A stretch of DNA of 21,584 nucleotides from NCBI GenBank assembly GCA_964396385.1, contig CAYNFH010000104.1, positions 1 to 21,584 of the forward strand, given 5' to 3'. Of this stretch, positions 1-6,064 are shown in pieces (position 1 is the stretch's first letter; every line of letters starts with the position of its first letter). The notes beneath the pieces were generated by a model. That model did not search any database. It was not told the DNA's origin and worked only from the letters and a program-made list of their open reading frames with translations. Both the position numbers and the translations under genes were made by a program. The DNA is from CAYNFH01 sp964396385 (GTDB lineage: Bacteria > Armatimonadota > Chthonomonadetes > Chthonomonadales > CAJBBX01).

Positions 1-311
1 AGGAGCCGCGACAGCAGGAGGAGTACGCGGCGGCTATGAACAACCTGCCCGCCATCCGCTCGCTGCTGGGCTCACCTGAGATCACGCGCGGCTCTCGCAA
101 AAAGCGTGCGCTCGGCTACATCCTGGATCACATCGCCGGAGCCAGCCACAATCCCCGCTTCTTCCCGCCACTGGCGGCCAGCCGCTTCTGCCGCGACGTG
201 CTGGACAACGCGGTGGAGCAGGCGGAGCTTCACCGCAAAACGCCGGGGCAGGCGCTTGCGGACGCGCAGCGCCGTGTCAGTGTGGAGCTGGCCCGGTATT
301 GCGCTCCCTGA
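1..311 (+). CDS. ABC transporter substrate-binding protein, C-terminal fragment (5' end off window)
   Basis: The frame is open to the left edge, so this is the last ~102 residues of a longer protein. The ATG at 36 is probably internal. What is visible is an all-helical tail with a 'NNLPAIRSLL' segment, a 'P..FPPLA' stretch and a final helix containing 'KTPGQALADAQRRVSVEL'. Family 1 extracellular sugar-binding proteins typically end this way: 'LPxRxSL', a proline-rich strap, then 'G.K.PEEALxxAxxxVN'. The protein would bind a sugar or oligosaccharide outside the membrane and deliver it to an ABC permease. The permease genes are not in the window. It ends convergently with the minus-strand gene that stops at 362. 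The family call rests on C-terminal pattern only. Confidence 0.55.
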   Translation, partial: EPRQQEEYAAAMNNLPAIRSLLGSPEITRGSRKKRALGYILDHIAGASHNPRFFPPLAASRFCRDVLDNAVEQAELHRKTPGQALADAQRRVSVELARYCAP

Positions 312-361
312 GCCGGCCACGCGGAAGAGATCCTCTCATTCAGCGTCTGCGCCCGAAGCCG

Positions 362-634
362 CTACGGCGGCGCATCGTAGTACGCCTGCGCGGCCTCCCG
401 CTCCTCGTCTGATAGGAACGACCGGCAGATGAGGCACATCCCCGTCACGTCCACCTCGGAGGCCATGCAGAGAAAGCACCGGCCAATCTCCACGGCACGC
501 GCCACGAAGCGGGGCCGGTGCAGCAGTATCTCCAGCACCAGGTGGCGCGCGACGCCTCCGTTGGCGCTCAGGGAGAAGTAGTCATTATTGACGACCTTCG
601 CTTGAACGCGGGTCGCCCGCGGTACTCTCCTCAT
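362..634 (-). CDS. Small zinc-knuckle protein, unknown function
   Basis: The predicted product has 90 residues. Its C-terminal half carries two CxxC pairs about 10 residues apart ('CFLC' and 'CLIC'), which together could bind one zinc ion. A hydrophobic/basic helix precedes them ('VARHLVLEILLHRPRFVARAVEIGR'). The ATG overlaps the stop of the secreted-protein gene upstream as ATGA at 631-634, and no Shine-Dalgarno sequence precedes it. Translation is therefore probably coupled to that gene. I do not recognise the family. The CxxC pair and the coupling make a real gene likely. It could be a cytoplasmic zinc-binding adaptor. Confidence 0.55.
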   Translation of the reverse strand: MRRVPRATRVQAKVVNNDYFSLSANGGVARHLVLEILLHRPRFVARAVEIGRCFLCMASEVDVTGMCLICRSFLSDEEREAAQAYYDAPP

Positions 635-1140
635 CGTGCGTTGCGCAGCTCGGGATGCTTCCGAAGGATGTACTCGTACTTGTCTGTCGACCGGCCGGTT
701 CGCTCGTCAAAAAGGGGAGTGCCGCCTGCGTACATGGTGCCCGGCGGGTCCCCGTAGGGGTTCCGGTGGTTCTGCTGGATCCACTGGTCGATGCGGTTCT
801 TCGTCGCCTGGTCGATGGCCCCGACCGCGGTACTCGCACGGCCGGGCGGGGGGGCCGGAGGCGCCGGACGCGGCGGAGCTTCCCTCTGCTGGGCGCGGTG
901 GATGATCTCCGGCGGAGGAGTGTGAATCAGGCCGCCGCGAAGGCGCGGCGGCGTAACGATGGGGTGCCGGATAACGCGAGGGGTCCGCACTGAGCCTGTT
1001 CTGGCCGGAGCGTGTAGTCGCCCATGGTGCCGCACGCGCCTGTGGCGTGTCTTTGAGTCCTGGTGCGGCGCCGCCGAGCCCTGCGGCGCCCCCGCGAGCA
1101 GGATCCCGCCGCACAAAGCAATCAATGTAATAACTCGCAT
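631..1140 (-). CDS. Secreted Pro/His/Arg-rich protein with conserved-looking C-terminal block
   Basis: The product has 169 residues. The start at 1140 is chosen because it follows GGAGGAG and opens a clean signal peptide ('MRVITLIALCGGILLAG...SAA', cleavage near residue 24). The frame stays open further upstream to 1203. After the signal comes a low-complexity basic and proline-rich linker (residues ~25-105). A compact C-terminal block follows with 'NRIDQWIQQN', 'YGDPPGTMYAGGTPLFDE' and 'DKYEYILRKHPEL'. That block looks like a small folded domain, and I have an impression of similar tails in other secreted bacterial proteins, but I cannot name the family. It lies downstream of fnr with an 8-nt repeat array between, and is coupled to the zinc-knuckle gene by ATGA. 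Confidence 0.7.
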   Translation of the reverse strand: MRVITLIALCGGILLAGAPQGSAAPHQDSKTRHRRVRHHGRLHAPARTGSVRTPRVIRHPIVTPPRLRGGLIHTPPPEIIHRAQQREAPPRPAPPAPPPGRASTAVGAIDQATKNRIDQWIQQNHRNPYGDPPGTMYAGGTPLFDERTGRSTDKYEYILRKHPELRNAR

Positions 1141-1166
1141 ATCCTGTACTCTCCTCCGGGGACATC

Positions 1167-1198
1167 CTGAACACCCGAACACCTTAACACCTGAACGC
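1167..1198 (-). repeat. Octamer array after the fnr stop codon
   Basis: Four 8-nt units lie head to tail. On the plus strand they are CTGAACAC (1167-1174), CCGAACAC (1175-1182), CTTAACAC (1183-1190) and CTGAACGC (1191-1198). Read on the coding strand of fnr they are GTGTTCAG-like, and begin 7 nt after its stop codon. The same unit recurs after lysS (6785-6800). Confidence 0.8.
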
Positions 1199-1205
1199 CC
1201 CACCG

Positions 1206-2195
1206 TTACAGCGCCATATTGCTGCTATGACCCGGAAACAGTTTGGCCGACGGATCGATGAACGTCTTGGCGAAGTTCACCGCGATGCAGACCTCGCCCA
1301 CCCCCGTAGCGATCAGCTTTAGCTTGCCGTCGTAGGTGCAAACGTCACCCGCGGCGTAGACGCCCGGCAGGTTGGTCTCCATCCGGGAGTTCACCACGAT
1401 CTGGCTCGCCTGCAGCGCCAGTCCCCAGTCCCGGATCGGCCCGAGGCTCGCGTTGAACCCGATATTCACCAGGCATGCGTCCACGCTCACCGAGTCCTCC
1501 TCGCCCGTGCGGTTGTTGAAGATCACCGCCCTGTTCAGGTGCCCGTTCCCGAGGAGCCGCCGCAGCTCCCAGAAAAGCCGTGTGTTGACGGTCGATCGGT
1601 GGAAAAGCCAGTCCACGCTCTCCTCATGCGCCCGGAACACGTCCCGTCTGTGGATAAGCGTAATGGAGCTTGCCAGCGGTTCCAGGTTCATCGCCCAGTC
1701 TAGCGCGGAGTCTCCGCCTCCCACAATGAGCAGCCGCTTGCCCTGGAACTGTGCCTTGTTCTGGACGAAGTAGTGGACCCCGCGGCCCTCCAGTTCCTGC
1801 ATGCCCTCCACGTCCAGACGCTTCGGCGTGAATGCCCCCGCCCCCGCGCATATCACCGCCGTCCGCGTAAGGTGCGTCTCGCGGTCGGTCCTAAGCTCGA
1901 GGATTCCGTCGGCGCGTCGGGTCAGCGTGCGGACGCTCTGCCCGAGGGCAAGGGAGGGGGAGAATCTCATACCCTGCTCAGTCATCTCTACGGCCAGGTC
2001 CCGGGCCAGCACTTTCGGAAATCCAGGCATGTCGTAGATGTACTTCTCAGGATAGAGGGCGGCGAGCTGCCCGCCTGGCTCCGGCAGGCTGTCAACTATC
2101 TTGGTCCTCATCCCGCGCATGCCGGCGTAGAAGCTGCCGAACAGCCCCACGGGCCCCGCGCCGATGAGTGTGATGTCGAAGATGTCCTCTTCCAC
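1206..2195 (-). CDS. Ferredoxin-NADP+ reductase, thioredoxin-reductase-like (type 2)
   Basis: This 329-residue flavoprotein would transfer electrons between NADPH and ferredoxin using FAD. The N-terminal FAD Rossmann motif is 'LIGAGPVGLFGSFYAGMRG' (residues ~10-28), followed by 'PGGQLAALYPEKYIYDMPGFP'. The central NADPH fold carries 'VGGGDSALDWA'. The C-terminal FAD motif is 'GVYAAGDV'. The redox CxxC of true thioredoxin reductases is absent, and length and motifs match the YumC-type FNR family. The start is GTG, 9 nt after the queF stop, so the two genes are probably cotranscribed. No strong Shine-Dalgarno sequence is present. Cytoplasmic. Confidence 0.9.
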   Translation of the reverse strand: MEEDIFDITLIGAGPVGLFGSFYAGMRGMRTKIVDSLPEPGGQLAALYPEKYIYDMPGFPKVLARDLAVEMTEQGMRFSPSLALGQSVRTLTRRADGILELRTDRETHLTRTAVICAGAGAFTPKRLDVEGMQELEGRGVHYFVQNKAQFQGKRLLIVGGGDSALDWAMNLEPLASSITLIHRRDVFRAHEESVDWLFHRSTVNTRLFWELRRLLGNGHLNRAVIFNNRTGEEDSVSVDACLVNIGFNASLGPIRDWGLALQASQIVVNSRMETNLPGVYAAGDVCTYDGKLKLIATGVGEVCIAVNFAKTFIDPSAKLFPGHSSNMAL

Positions 2196-2204
2196 GTGTG
2201 AGCT

Positions 2205-2567
2205 CTACTTCACGGCGTCGTCGGGGAATGAAGCGGTGACGGTCGAGGAGATTCCGCCCCTGACGGAAAACGCTCCGGTGACCGTCAACCGCCTGGGATG
2301 GCAGGCTGCAAGCAGGTCGTTCAGGATGCGGTTGACCACGTCCTCGTAGAAGATACCCTGCTGCCGGAAGCCGAAGAGATAGTACTTCAGCGACTTTAGC
2401 TCGATGCAGAGCCGGTCCGGCACGTAGTCGATGGTGATAGTCCCGAAGTCCGGAAGACCTGTGATGGGGCAAACGGAGGTGAACTCCGCGGTGGTGTGCA
2501 CGATGCGGTAGTTCCGGCCGGGATGCGGATTATCGAAGACTTCCAGATGCGAAGTAGGGTCGCCCAT
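2205..2567 (-). CDS. queF: NADPH-dependent 7-cyano-7-deazaguanine (preQ0) reductase
   Basis: QueF reduces the nitrile of preQ0 to the aminomethyl group of preQ1 in queuosine tRNA modification. This is a short unimodular form of 120 residues. The catalytic Cys33 is in 'EFTSVCPITGLPDF' with Asp40. The family signature 'ELKSLKYYLFGFRQQG' is at ~56-71, and 'GGIS' is near the end. The ATG at 2567 is preferred. A TTG at 2600 would add 11 residues and has AGGTGG before it, but a likely extended -10 box lies at 2602-2610 and would put the transcription start downstream of that TTG. fnr follows directly. The other queuosine genes are not in the window. Confidence 0.93.
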   Translation of the reverse strand: MGDPTSHLEVFDNPHPGRNYRIVHTTAEFTSVCPITGLPDFGTITIDYVPDRLCIELKSLKYYLFGFRQQGIFYEDVVNRILNDLLAACHPRRLTVTGAFSVRGGISSTVTASFPDDAVK

Positions 2568-2601
2568 GGGTGCTGCCTCGCGAACTAAATCCCACGACAA
2601 A

Positions 2602-2610
2602 AGTGTACCA
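2602..2610 (-). promoter_or_regulatory. Candidate extended -10 promoter for queF-fnr
   Basis: On the minus strand the sequence reads TGG-TACACT, an extended -10 pattern. No good -35 hexamer lies at the right distance. It would give a leader of about 28 nt before the queF ATG at 2567. Confidence 0.4.
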
Positions 2611-2689
2611 CCTGCGCGGAGTTTGCGCTGGCCGAACGGGCGTGCTCTGCCGCCACGAGAGTCACGGTCAGGGCGTCACCTGACGATTC

Positions 2690-2718
2690 TTGACTTCGCT
2701 CGACGGCGAAAGTATACT
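2690..2718 (+). promoter_or_regulatory. Sigma-70-type promoter of the Rrf2 gene
   Basis: TTGACT (2690-2695) and TATACT (2713-2718) are separated by exactly 17 nt. Transcription would start near 2725, about 35 nt before the ATG at 2760. The hexamers and part of the spacer recur at 19911-19939. Confidence 0.85.
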
Positions 2719-2733
2719 GAATTGGTCAGGATT
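2709..2733 (+). promoter_or_regulatory. IscR type-1-like operator overlapping the -10 box
   Basis: This 25-nt stretch matches the IscR type-1 consensus (ATASYYGACTRWWWYAGTCRRSTAT, from memory) at 19 of 25 positions by my alignment. It covers the TATACT box and probable start site. That position suits autorepression by the Rrf2 protein encoded just downstream, which is an inference. Confidence 0.45.
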
Positions 2734-2759
2734 ATCTCGCCGCTCTAATCAAGCACCCT

Positions 2760-3206
2760 ATGCCCCTCTTCAGCGCGAAGCTCGACTACGCCCTCCGAGC
2801 CGCCGTAGACCTCGCACTCCAACCGCCTGATACTGCCTGCCAGAGCCGCGAGATAGCCGCGCGGCAGGGCATCCGCGGTCCCTACCTGGACCAGATCCTC
2901 GCCGTACTCAAGCGTGAAGGAATTGTGCGGAGTATCCGGGGGGCAGGTGGAGGGTACACTCTGGCGCGCAATCCGGGTCGTATCACGGTGGGAGAGGTCG
3001 TGCGGGCCGTGGTCGGCGCCCAGCTCCTGATCGCCGGGGACGGCGCACTGGAGCTGGGCGCGGCCGGTGCCGGGTACGTCATTCGCAAGTTTGAAGAGGA
3101 CGTGGAGGCTCGGCTGTCGGAGATTCTGGACTCCTGCACCCTGGGGGAGCTCGCCGCGCGCAAGCGCCAGCTCGATGACTCCTTGAGCTACATGCCATCG
3201 ATATAG
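2760..3206 (+). CDS. Rrf2-family transcriptional regulator without Fe-S cysteines
   Basis: The product has 148 residues and the usual Rrf2 layout. The N-terminal winged helix opens 'MPLFSAKLDYALRAAVDLAL', continues through 'REIAARQGIRGPYLDQILAVLKREGIVRSIRGAGGGYTLAR' (~31-70), and leads into 'ITVGEVVRAV' and a dimerisation helix. IscR and NsrR hold three cysteines around residues 90-110 that ligate a cluster. Here that region has none. The only cysteines are near 27 and 125. It is therefore likely a CymR/RsrR-like or otherwise cluster-free member. No Shine-Dalgarno sequence is visible before the ATG, but this start gives the standard family N-terminus. The gene stands alone with a strong promoter, and its stop codon touches a heptamer array. 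Confidence 0.88.
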   Translation: MPLFSAKLDYALRAAVDLALQPPDTACQSREIAARQGIRGPYLDQILAVLKREGIVRSIRGAGGGYTLARNPGRITVGEVVRAVVGAQLLIAGDGALELGAAGAGYVIRKFEEDVEARLSEILDSCTLGELAARKRQLDDSLSYMPSI

Positions 3207-3317
3207 GTTGAAGGTTGAAGGTTGAAAGTCAGCCCTGCAAAGCACGACTATCCTGGTCCTTATTCGCTTCAGAGATAGCCCCCAACGGCTCGGGCCTTCA
3301 ACCTTCAACCTTCAACT
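3206..3317. repeat. Inverted pair of heptamer arrays between convergent genes
   Basis: Three GGTTGAA units (3206-3226) begin on the last base of the Rrf2 stop codon. Three inverted units (TTCAACC, 3297-3317) contain the stop codon of the dehydrogenase gene arriving from the other side. The arms give a perfect 20-bp stem (3207-3226 with 3297-3316) around a 70-nt loop. Function could be a bidirectional terminator. Neither side has a clear T-run. Confidence 0.85.
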
Positions 3318-4481
3318 CGGGTGCATTACCACCTTGATGCACCCCTCGCGCTTTTGCTTGAACTCCTCGTAGGCGAGTGGCGCCTGATCCAGTGGCACGC
3401 GGTGTGTTACCACAAAGCTGGGGTCGATACGCCCCTGCGTGATGAGGTCCAGCAAAGGTCCGAGATAGCGGTGAACGTGGGTCTGGCCCATCTTGAACGT
3501 TAGGCCTTTGGCGAACGCAGCTCCAAACGGTAGCTTGTCCAGGAAGCCGCCGTACACCCCCGGAATGGAGACCGTCCCGCCTTTGCGGCACGCCTGGATC
3601 GCCTGCCGCAGCACGTTGGGCCGGTCCGTGGCCATGCGCATGGACATCTTGGCCCAGTCGTAGAGCGCTCCCGGCGACGTGCCGTGGGCCTCCATTCCCA
3701 CCGCGTCTATGCAGGCGTCGGGTCCGCGGCCGGCGGTCATATGCTGGAGCGCCTCGATCACGTTGATTCCGTCATAGCTCAGAATGTCCGCTCCGCCCGC
3801 CAACGCCATGTCGAGCCGCTCTGGGATGTGGTCGATGGCGATGACCCGCTCCGCCCCCAGCAGGAAGGCGCTCCGGATGGCGAACTGGCCGACCGGTCCG
3901 CAGCCGAACACAGCGACGGTATCTCCCGGCTGGATGTTGCAGTTCTCCGCGGCCATATACCCGGTCGGGAAGACGTCCGAGAGGAAGAGCACCTGCTCGT
4001 CCTGGAGCTCTTCCGGTACGCGGATGGGCCCCACGTCCGCAAACGGCACCCGCACGTACTCCGCCTGGCCACCGGCGTATCCCCCCATCATGTGGCTGTA
4101 ACCGAACAGGCCAGAGGGGGATTGGCCGTACAGCTTCTCCGCCATCCACGCGTTCGGGTTGGAGTTGTCACATAGCGACCAGAGCTGGCTGCGGCAGAAG
4201 AAGCAGTGACCGCAGGCAATGTTGAACGGCACCACCACCCGGTCGCCCGGCGATAAGTTGTGGACATCGGCGCCGACATCCACTACCTCGCCCATGAACT
4301 CGTGGCCGAGGATGTCTCCCTCCATCATGGTGGGGATGACCCCATCGTAGAGATGGAGGTCGGAGCCGCAGATGGCGGTGGAAGTAACCCGCACAATAGC
4401 ATCGCGCGGGTTGAGTATCCTGGGGTCCGGCACCTCCTCCACGCGGACGTCATGCTTGCCGTACCAGCAGACAGCTCTCAT
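3312..4481 (-). CDS. Zinc-dependent alcohol/formaldehyde dehydrogenase (MDR family)
   Basis: The 389-residue medium-chain dehydrogenase contains catalytic zinc ligands Cys38 ('AICGSDLH') and His60-Glu61 ('GHE'). A structural zinc lobe is formed by Cys90, 93, 96 and 104. The nucleotide-binding motif is 'AVFGCGPVGQ' (~191-200), with an acidic residue after the second strand ('VIAID') that suggests NAD. The long insertion with 'GYSHMMGGYAGGQAEYVRVP' is typical of the glutathione-independent formaldehyde dehydrogenase/threonine-dehydrogenase-like group. Substrate is uncertain. GGGAG lies 8 nt before the ATG. Its stop codon is inside a heptamer array, and another array pair lies upstream. Confidence 0.88.
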   Translation of the reverse strand: MRAVCWYGKHDVRVEEVPDPRILNPRDAIVRVTSTAICGSDLHLYDGVIPTMMEGDILGHEFMGEVVDVGADVHNLSPGDRVVVPFNIACGHCFFCRSQLWSLCDNSNPNAWMAEKLYGQSPSGLFGYSHMMGGYAGGQAEYVRVPFADVGPIRVPEELQDEQVLFLSDVFPTGYMAAENCNIQPGDTVAVFGCGPVGQFAIRSAFLLGAERVIAIDHIPERLDMALAGGADILSYDGINVIEALQHMTAGRGPDACIDAVGMEAHGTSPGALYDWAKMSMRMATDRPNVLRQAIQACRKGGTVSIPGVYGGFLDKLPFGAAFAKGLTFKMGQTHVHRYLGPLLDLITQGRIDPSFVVTHRVPLDQAPLAYEEFKQKREGCIKVVMHPS

Positions 4482-4510
4482 GAGTTCAGCTCCCGTGCGC
4501 TAAGTCGGAA

Positions 4511-4578
4511 CAGACGGTAGACGGACGACGGATGACGGACCGAACTCCGTCGGTCTTCCGTCCCCCGTCATCCGTCCC
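4511..4578. repeat. Inverted pair of NNGACGG heptamer arrays
   Basis: Plus-strand units are CAGACGG, TAGACGG, ACGACGG and ATGACGG (4511-4538). Inverted units CCGTCCC, CCGTCAT and CCGTCCC lie at 4558-4578, with a diverged CCGTCGG at 4547-4553. A perfect 12-bp stem joins 4527-4538 with 4565-4576. The inverted arm starts 5 nt after the stop of the 67-residue gene. The other arm faces the dehydrogenase start. Confidence 0.75.
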
Positions 4579-4583
4579 CTTCT

Positions 4584-4787
4584 CTACCTCGGGCCCACCT
4601 GCGTACGGTCGTTGTTCGAGCCGGACTTGTAGTGCACAATGTCCTGCTGGTCCTTGGACGTCCGCCGCTCGTGCTCTTCGCGCTCTTCGTGCGCAGCGCG
4701 CTCCTGGAACTCGTCGCCGGAACGCATGGCCTGGCGCTCGTGGCTCTTATCGTGCCCGTCTTTCTTGCGTCGCGTCTTCTCAGACAT
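4584..4787 (-). CDS. Small highly charged hydrophilic protein
   Basis: The 67-residue product is made almost entirely of K, R, D, E, H, Q and S ('MSEKTRRKKDGHDKSHERQ...HEEREEHERR...') and has no cysteine and no hydrophobic core. It is probably disordered or a single helix, like small stress-associated proteins, but I do not recognise a family. The ATG lies 10 nt after the stop of the DUF2892-SRPBCC gene, with GAGGTG as a possible ribosome site between them, so the pair is probably one operon. Confidence is moderate because short charged frames arise easily in GC-rich DNA. Confidence 0.5.
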   Translation of the reverse strand: MSEKTRRKKDGHDKSHERQAMRSGDEFQERAAHEEREEHERRTSKDQQDIVHYKSGSNNDRTQVGPR

Positions 4788-4797
4788 CTCTCACCTC

Positions 4798-5532
4798 TCA
4801 TCTTCCTCTCGGCTGGCCCTTTGTCGTGGGGATCTCTCCCGTCTCCATCAGGCTCTTGAACCGCTTCAGATCGTCTCGGACTTGCTGCTCCGGCTCCTCG
4901 CCGAACAGCTTGGCGATGATTGCTCCCAGCGCGCCGGCGGGGGGATGATACTCCAGTGTCAGCCACACCTCGGTCCCACGCTCGGCGGCGGCCTTGACGA
5001 AGCGCACGGAGCCCCGGTTCTCAATGTCGCTGCCCTCCACGGACCGCCAGGAAAGGAGGGCGTTCTTCTTCTCCGCCACGATCTCCGCGTTCCAGGACAC
5101 CGTCTGTCCGGCCGGGGCCGTTGCGGTCCAGCGAGAGTGGGTGTCGTCCAGCACGTCTACGCTCAGGAGGTGCTTCATGAAGCGCGGGAGGTTATCGAGC
5201 TGTCTCCAAAACCGGAACAGGTCCTCGCGCGGGCGGTTGATGGTGACCGTCTCCTCGACGTGGATGCCCGGGCCCGGTGGGGCGGACGTCGCTCCCACCG
5301 CGCGGTAGACCGGGCAGTGGCCCGTGGCCCCTCGCAGGACGAGCGCTCCCCCGAGCGCCGCGAGCGCCGCCCCTCCTACGCTGCGGCGGGAGAGGCCGTA
5401 CAGAGCCAACGCTCCGCCTCCCAGAGCGCAGGCCACCCGCTCGAGGTCGGAAAGATTCACTCCCCCCGTCTGACCGGGCTGTTGGCGCTGTCCGGCCCCT
5501 TGCGATGCGGCGGCTTGTTGAGTTGCTTCCAT
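4798..5532 (-). CDS. DUF2892-like membrane segment fused to SRPBCC (cyclase/dehydrase) domain
   Basis: The product has 244 residues from the ATG at 5532, which follows GGGAGGA at 5 nt. The open frame extends further upstream, but that part reads as low-quality sequence. After a Gln/Ala-rich head (~1-25), residues ~28-80 ('LSDLERVACALGGGALALYGLS...LRGATGHCPVYRAVG') form the glycine-rich two-helix DUF2892-type membrane hairpin ending in 'GHCPVY'. The remainder is a START-like SRPBCC fold ('VEETVTINRPREDLFRFWRQLDNLPRFMKHL', 'ISW'-like strands, C-terminal helix 'VRDDLKRFKSLMETGE'). Such fusions are common in bacteria. A lipid-like ligand is plausible but not shown. Confidence 0.85.
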   Translation of the reverse strand: MEATQQAAASQGAGQRQQPGQTGGVNLSDLERVACALGGGALALYGLSRRSVGGAALAALGGALVLRGATGHCPVYRAVGATSAPPGPGIHVEETVTINRPREDLFRFWRQLDNLPRFMKHLLSVDVLDDTHSRWTATAPAGQTVSWNAEIVAEKKNALLSWRSVEGSDIENRGSVRFVKAAAERGTEVWLTLEYHPPAGALGAIIAKLFGEEPEQQVRDDLKRFKSLMETGEIPTTKGQPRGR

Positions 5533-5587
5533 TCTCGTCCTCCCATTCTGGCGTGCGGAACCGCCCAAGGTAGGACTCCCGGCCGCT

Positions 5588-5612
5588 CCGCCCGGTTCCT
5601 GAAAACGGGCGG
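5588..5612. terminator. GC-rich hairpin after the membrane-protein gene
   Basis: CCGCCCG (5588-5594) and CGGGCGG (5606-5612) form a 7-bp stem with an 11-nt loop, 15 nt past the stop at 5627. No T-run follows on either strand, so it is a weak terminator candidate at best. Confidence 0.3.
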
Positions 5613-5626
5613 GCAGCGAGACCAGT

Positions 5627-6061
5627 TCAGTAGTATTCCGGTCGCAGGAGGGAGGAGAAGAACCAGCCCACGAAGGTGCCCAGGAAGAGCAGAACATCCG
5701 CGCCCAGCCACTGCAGGGGCGGTACGAAGAGGAGCATCAGGTAGCCTACTGCCCAGGCGGCACACTCCACCCAGTAGAAAGCGCTCGGGCTCTCTCGGCG
5801 CAGGAGGTAGACGAAGAGCGCGAAGATGCCGAAAATCGCCGTGAGGCCGGTGGTCTCCCAAAACTCCTGCCAGGCGTCGTCATACCCGGCGACCAGGCCG
5901 GTCCCGCCCAACACGAGCCCGACGACGAGGCCATCCACGAGGCCTATACCAGGGGCCCACCGAGGGCGGCCGGATACCACGCAGAGGGAAGCTGCCAGGA
6001 AGAGCGCGCCGGCCAGCAGCGCGGGCCAGATCCGGCGGCGTGGGGGATTGCGGCGAACCAC
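5627..6061 (-). CDS. Multi-pass integral membrane protein, unknown function
   Basis: The 144-residue protein has a basic N-terminus ('VRRNPPRRRIW'), consistent with an inside-facing start. It then has four to five hydrophobic segments at about 12-30, 40-60, 72-88, 98-115 and 118-136. No motif ties it to a known family. It starts with GTG three bases after the pcm stop and so is probably the last gene of the greA-lysS-pcm unit. No clear Shine-Dalgarno sequence precedes the start, so coupling to pcm is likely. Function unknown. Confidence 0.65.
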   Translation of the reverse strand: MVRRNPPRRRIWPALLAGALFLAASLCVVSGRPRWAPGIGLVDGLVVGLVLGGTGLVAGYDDAWQEFWETTGLTAIFGIFALFVYLLRRESPSAFYWVECAAWAVGYLMLLFVPPLQWLGADVLLFLGTFVGWFFSSLLRPEYY

Positions 6062-6064
6062 GGT

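Noticed and set aside
312..361. Terminator between the first two convergent genes
   Set aside because: No stem of useful length or T-run was found.
1206..2195. Thioredoxin reductase
   Set aside because: The redox CxxC motif is missing; the sequence fits the type 2 ferredoxin-NADP reductase group instead.
3206..3317. Miniature transposable element (MITE)
   Set aside because: The arms are simple heptamer repeats, and no target-site duplication is visible in the flanks. Kept only as an open possibility in the findings.
4639..5844. A 401-codon open frame on the plus strand
   Set aside because: It is antisense to the SRPBCC and neighbouring genes, with Ser/Arg/Pro-rich composition and no ribosome site.
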